This document shows positions 60,272-64,000 of a stretch of DNA of 64,000 bases, one piece after another; position 1 is the first letter of the stretch, and every line of letters begins with the position of its first letter. This DNA comes from Pseudoalteromonas ruthenica. GTDB taxonomy: Bacteria > Pseudomonadota > Gammaproteobacteria > Enterobacterales > Alteromonadaceae. The stretch spans positions 186,001-250,000 of the forward strand of contig NZ_CP023397.1 of the NCBI RefSeq assembly GCF_008808095.1. Direction: 5' to 3'. Both the position numbers and the translations under genes were made by a program. Under the pieces are notes generated by a model. That model was not told the origin of the DNA. It was given only the letters and a program-made list of their open reading frames with translations, and did not search any database.

Positions 60272-63200
60272 AGATTTTTTAGTTGAGCACTTCTGTAAAT
60301 GGGCAAAAACAAATTTAGATGGGGAGAGTCGATTACAGTTTCGCTCTCCCGATGATGCCAACAGTCAGAGGCTCTATCGCGCCCTAAATAAAGCAACCAA
60401 CTGCTCGGTCTCTATCAATACCCCGGAGGTTAATGAAACATTCGATGCGATTTCTTTTGAAAACGCAAAGCTTATTCCTATTGTGCATAGTGAACAGGAT
60501 GATGGATACAGTGAAAACTTTATTTCACACTTACGGGATCTTGTTTCATCTCAAGAGGGTAACTTTAAAGACTGTGCGCTTGTAGTTGTTCACAACTCCT
60601 ACCTAGATACCTTGATTAATTCAGCAAAAGACTTGGGTGCGCGTGGTGAAATATGGCACCCACTAACTATAAAAGAGTCGCTCAGCGAATTGATAGACGA
60701 GATTCAAGGCCGTGATAAGGTCTCTCAATGTTTACTTAATCACCGTTTTAAGCTCATCATGCAAGACGGTGCGACCATGTTTGGCTTCGCGGAGTTATTT
60801 GACGCATTGGAAGATGGAGTCATTCAGTTTGATGAGCTTGGTATGTTCCGCGACACTACAATTGTCGACTGGGACGATACAGCTCAGATAGATAAACGCT
60901 TGTCACGTAATCACCAACTGTTTGAAAATATCCATGATATCGTCGAGCGTTATCCCCAAGAATTAGTTGAAAAACTCGGCGATCTTGAACTAAGCGAAAA
61001 GTTCGTTAATGACTATTTCACGGATCGAGAAAAGTGGAAAGAACTTGAGTTTGGTCAAATTCAACAAGAGCAACGTGCGAATAAAGAAAACTTATTAGCA
61101 TTTGAAAAAGAGTCCTTGGGTGGCTTGAACTTTATTGCTCGCGAAAGTAAAAAAGAGCGTCATCTGATCATTGAAGTCCCCGCTGAACAAAGAGAGTTCA
61201 AACTTGAAGCAAGTTTTGTTGGTGGAACGCTGCAAAGAAATGAGCTTAAATTACAGCACACTAAAGAGCCAATTACGCTCGACGTGAACAACCGCTCCAA
61301 TAAGCGAAGTATCGCAGAAGCTATTGGTAGTTTTAATAACACGCCATTGTTTTTCAGTATCGACTTTAAGCGGGAAAAGCCGCAAGAGCGCTTTAAATAT
61401 CGCATTTTATTAGTACCTGAAGGCGCTTTTTATCTTGATGACTTGGCTGATATCTTCTTGCTATCACCAAGGAAAGATTTAATTACATTGCAGACCAATG
61501 CGGGAAAAGTGCAGGTTGCTCAGTCCGGTAAAGCTGCGACAGTAACTCAATCAAATCAAATATTCCAAACCTCCACGATATCAGAAATCGACTTTGCTCA
61601 ATTCGCTAATGAGACCGATATGCTTACCTTTGCCATTCAAAGTGGCGAGCATATTTTAAACTTTGAAGTTGATGGGGCAGTTTCGTCTGAAACCTTAAGT
61701 TTACCCATGGTGCTCGATACCAACTTATATAACCGTTTATACAATGACGAATTTAACGGGTTGTATAACAGGGCTAAAGAGAAGGTGGTACGCGACGGTA
61801 AAGATTTAACACCAAAAGGCCAGCGCAAGCATGTACTAAATTGGGAAGGGCAACTTCAAGATCAGCGCCTGCTCGCAAGCCAAGTGGGTATGCGACCAGA
61901 GGTGAAGCTCGATGATTTGGCTCTACACTACCCAGAGCTACATCAAGCATACACAAAGCTCTTTGATTATTTAGAGCTGCGCAAGACTCTGCTTAGTACC
62001 AGCTCTTGGGGGCCTAAACTACTCAACATAGTTGAAGAGGTCGTGGCTTGCTACTTATCTGAAGTGGAAAAACTCGAGACAAAATCTTTGCTGAGTCCAC
62101 AAGCCAACTTATTAGCAAATATTGGTATTGCGCAGTTTAATGATCGTGAATACATCACGCCCTATCACCCATTGACGTTAGCTTACTTTGCTCAGTTAGT
62201 AACAGCGGCAAGTAGTGAAGACGATGCAAGTTTTGGCACATTACCAAGCGCCACCCTGAAAAGGCTGAATATCGAAGGTTTACTGCCTTTTGTATGGCAT
62301 GCAACGCAAGGCTTTGCTTATAACCAAGCGCTAGCTGAAAATAGAATGTGGTGCGAGCTGGTGACCAACAAGGAGGCAAACCTTGATTATGTTAGGCCTC
62401 TAGTTCGTCAAAAAGCCAATGAGTTCACCAAAGCCTTTGATGTGCTTTTTAACCAAGGTGCAAAAGAAACGCTCTACATCAATTCGATCAACAATGGCGA
62501 TAATACGGCTCTATTCTTAGGCCTAGTAGACTACTTGAAAAAGTATTCACCTGATCAAGCCAATCGTATTCATGTCAATCTTTACGATAAGAAGCTACAA
62601 CGCACTTATTTTGACGAGTTTGCCGACGCCCCAAGCTATGACGAGCTTAAAGAGATTGCACAATTAGGAAGTGAAAAAGACAAAGCCGATGCGGTTGCAG
62701 ACATGCTTAAAAACCGCATTACGTACAGCAAATTTAAGTTGGGTGATGATTTAGAAAGCTTTAATTATGCTCACATTAGCTTTGTTCGCAACGACACCAA
62801 AGTAGAGCCAATTCCTGTTGATGTGCAAACTGAAAAAACGGGTGTTGCTTGTCATGGTTTGCTTGCTGGTGAAACGGCGTACAACGAGCAAAATACCTAT
62901 TTTACCACTTATGGCTTAAACGGTATTGCCAGCGACGATAAGCCTAGCCTTAAGCTTAGCGGCCACTTTAACAACCTAGCTAAAGCAGCATGGAGCAGCC
63001 AAAAGTACGAAACCAATAACGGACTAGCGCTCAAAGTAGCTGGTGAACTCTCGCAGTTGTTGGAACATGTATACGATAACTCAGTATGGACGGTGATCAT
63101 TGACCCTAAAGTGACGTTAGACTTTTTTAAAGCACAAAAAGACGCAGTACTGATCCACTACTCAGATAACTTTTCTAACTCAGCAAACTATGATGCCATT

Positions 63201-64000
63201 ACCGTAACCAAGCGTCGTGACTTATACGACCAAGTGTTATCTCAGGGCGTAAAAGGGTTAATTGACGAGTTTAATGCCTTTAACGGCGAATGGCTGCTGA
63301 AAATGATCACGTGCAACGACAATGAGCGTAAGGAAAAGAAAAGCATTATTGGAGCCTATAAATACGTGAATTGCCTGTTACACCAAAGCGATATTACTTG
63401 GGTACCCATGAGTGTGGCTGAAATGCTACGAGTAGCAGGTAATGTGGGCTTTAAAATGAGTGAAAGCGAATTCTCTCGTTTTGCTCAGGGGTTTAAGAGT
63501 GGTGCGATTTCCGATGACGTGCTATTTGTTGGTTTCAAAGAGGGCAAAATGTACTTATTGCCACTCGAAGTCAAAATTGGCCAAAAGCGCAGTCATGGTA
63601 AAGGGGTGAAACAAGCCAAAGAGCTCAAGCGCTACTTAGTCGAAAACTTGTTTGGCCGTAACGATTTAGCTGGGCATTTATATCGTGGCCTTTTTGTGCG
63701 ACAGATTTTAATGCAAGTGGATAAGTTCGAGTTATACAAAGTCTACGCACCTGGCTATTTTGATGAGCTTAAAGCAAACCGCGCGTGGTGGCTGCAAGGG
63801 GATTACCAAGTAGCCGATTTAGCCCAGTACCCCCAAGGTTTTATGATGGCCTTTTTTGAAAATGCCGACTACGCCAAAGAAGAGTTTGTTGTTGAAGATG
63901 ACATACTGCAAATAAAGCTCCCAAGCGCCAACTTAAATAAGTTCATCAGCACGGAGTTGCAGTCGCTATTTGAAAATATTACTAGCAGCTCGCTTTGTCA
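60252..64000 (+). CDS. dptH: DNA phosphorothioation-dependent restriction protein DptH (partial)
   Basis: The first 1249 residues of DptH; the frame is open to the right edge. DptH is usually about 1700 aa, with a HerA/FtsK-type ATPase towards the C-terminus, which is not in view: no Walker A is seen here. The visible part starts MSKKRYEDFLVEHFCKWAK and includes a probable PD-(D/E)xK nuclease core: D1088/D1089 in AISDDVLFVGFK, then E1106-V-K1108 in YLLPLEVKIGQK. That would supply the DNA-cutting activity of the complex. Start ATG at 60252 inside the end of dptG; an in-frame ATG three codons earlier is possible. The Dnd modification genes are not in the window. Confidence 0.88.
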   Translation, partial: MSKKRYEDFLVEHFCKWAKTNLDGESRLQFRSPDDANSQRLYRALNKATNCSVSINTPEVNETFDAISFENAKLIPIVHSEQDDGYSENFISHLRDLVSSQEGNFKDCALVVVHNSYLDTLINSAKDLGARGEIWHPLTIKESLSELIDEIQGRDKVSQCLLNHRFKLIMQDGATMFGFAELFDALEDGVIQFDELGMFRDTTIVDWDDTAQIDKRLSRNHQLFENIHDIVERYPQELVEKLGDLELSEKFVNDYFTDREKWKELEFGQIQQEQRANKENLLAFEKESLGGLNFIARESKKERHLIIEVPAEQREFKLEASFVGGTLQRNELKLQHTKEPITLDVNNRSNKRSIAEAIGSFNNTPLFFSIDFKREKPQERFKYRILLVPEGAFYLDDLADIFLLSPRKDLITLQTNAGKVQVAQSGKAATVTQSNQIFQTSTISEIDFAQFANETDMLTFAIQSGEHILNFEVDGAVSSETLSLPMVLDTNLYNRLYNDEFNGLYNRAKEKVVRDGKDLTPKGQRKHVLNWEGQLQDQRLLASQVGMRPEVKLDDLALHYPELHQAYTKLFDYLELRKTLLSTSSWGPKLLNIVEEVVACYLSEVEKLETKSLLSPQANLLANIGIAQFNDREYITPYHPLTLAYFAQLVTAASSEDDASFGTLPSATLKRLNIEGLLPFVWHATQGFAYNQALAENRMWCELVTNKEANLDYVRPLVRQKANEFTKAFDVLFNQGAKETLYINSINNGDNTALFLGLVDYLKKYSPDQANRIHVNLYDKKLQRTYFDEFADAPSYDELKEIAQLGSEKDKADAVADMLKNRITYSKFKLGDDLESFNYAHISFVRNDTKVEPIPVDVQTEKTGVACHGLLAGETAYNEQNTYFTTYGLNGIASDDKPSLKLSGHFNNLAKAAWSSQKYETNNGLALKVAGELSQLLEHVYDNSVWTVIIDPKVTLDFFKAQKDAVLIHYSDNFSNSANYDAITVTKRRDLYDQVLSQGVKGLIDEFNAFNGEWLLKMITCNDNERKEKKSIIGAYKYVNCLLHQSDITWVPMSVAEMLRVAGNVGFKMSESEFSRFAQGFKSGAISDDVLFVGFKEGKMYLLPLEVKIGQKRSHGKGVKQAKELKRYLVENLFGRNDLAGHLYRGLFVRQILMQVDKFELYKVYAPGYFDELKANRAWWLQGDYQVADLAQYPQGFMMAFFENADYAKEEFVVEDDILQIKLPSANLNKFISTELQSLFENITSSSLC

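Noticed and set aside
1..64000. rRNA, tRNA and prophage genes
   Set aside because: Reading the intergenic regions showed no tRNA cloverleaf, rRNA segment, integrase or phage structural gene that I could support.

Overview
The window looks like the chromosome of a marine gammaproteobacterium of the order Alteromonadales, possibly a Pseudoalteromonas relative. This rests on protein content, not on a database search: a bo3-type quinol oxidase operon very close to the E. coli one, a TonB receptor/flavin halogenase/GH20 glycan locus typical of marine gammaproteobacteria, and several GGDEF proteins. No rRNA, tRNA, CRISPR array or replication origin was seen.

Layout from left to right. 1-3430: nucleoside salvage, with udk and a cut-off nupC diverging from deoB-deoD. 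3616-13740: an accessory block with a giant secreted FN3/SpvB/VCBS/Rhs protein (2863 aa), a small membrane protein that is its probable immunity partner, and a REP-associated tyrosine transposase whose two ends have each been tandemly duplicated. 13741-23971: a MerR-controlled flavodoxin-fold reductase, a diguanylate cyclase response regulator, a pair of spondin-domain proteins, a DUF533 protein, an orphan ExbD, small periplasmic proteins, ferredoxin-NADP reductase and an AraC regulator. 24227-33310: a glycan uptake and breakdown operon (TonB receptor, flavin halogenase, FucP-type transporter, ROK kinase, GH20 hexosaminidase) probably acting on GlcNAc-containing oligosaccharides. 33389-37881: an OmpA-family protein and a probable polymorphic toxin followed by three small genes, two of which are tandem paralogues. 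39043-43875: cyoABCDE. 43876-47629: an HDAC-like hydrolase and a candidate Zur-controlled pair (ZnuD-like receptor and MerC-like membrane protein, each with a Zur-like box). 47738-56498: a CurA-like reductase, a large lipoprotein, an unassigned four-gene biosynthetic operon (membrane protein, KAS III/DarB-like ketosynthase, haem-oxygenase-like diiron protein, unknown protein), a NudB-like hydrolase and a PAS-GGDEF protein. 56748 to the end: a His-rich periplasmic protein, then dptF-dptG-dptH, the restriction half of a DNA phosphorothioation (Dnd) defence system; dptH runs off the right edge.

The parts that most repay follow-up are the ketosynthase/diiron operon (50762-53939), the toxin and three-gene tail (35026-37881), the Rhs C-terminus with its neighbour (11335-12441), the Zur-like pair (44887-47629), the Dpt cassette, and the duplicated ends of the transposase.
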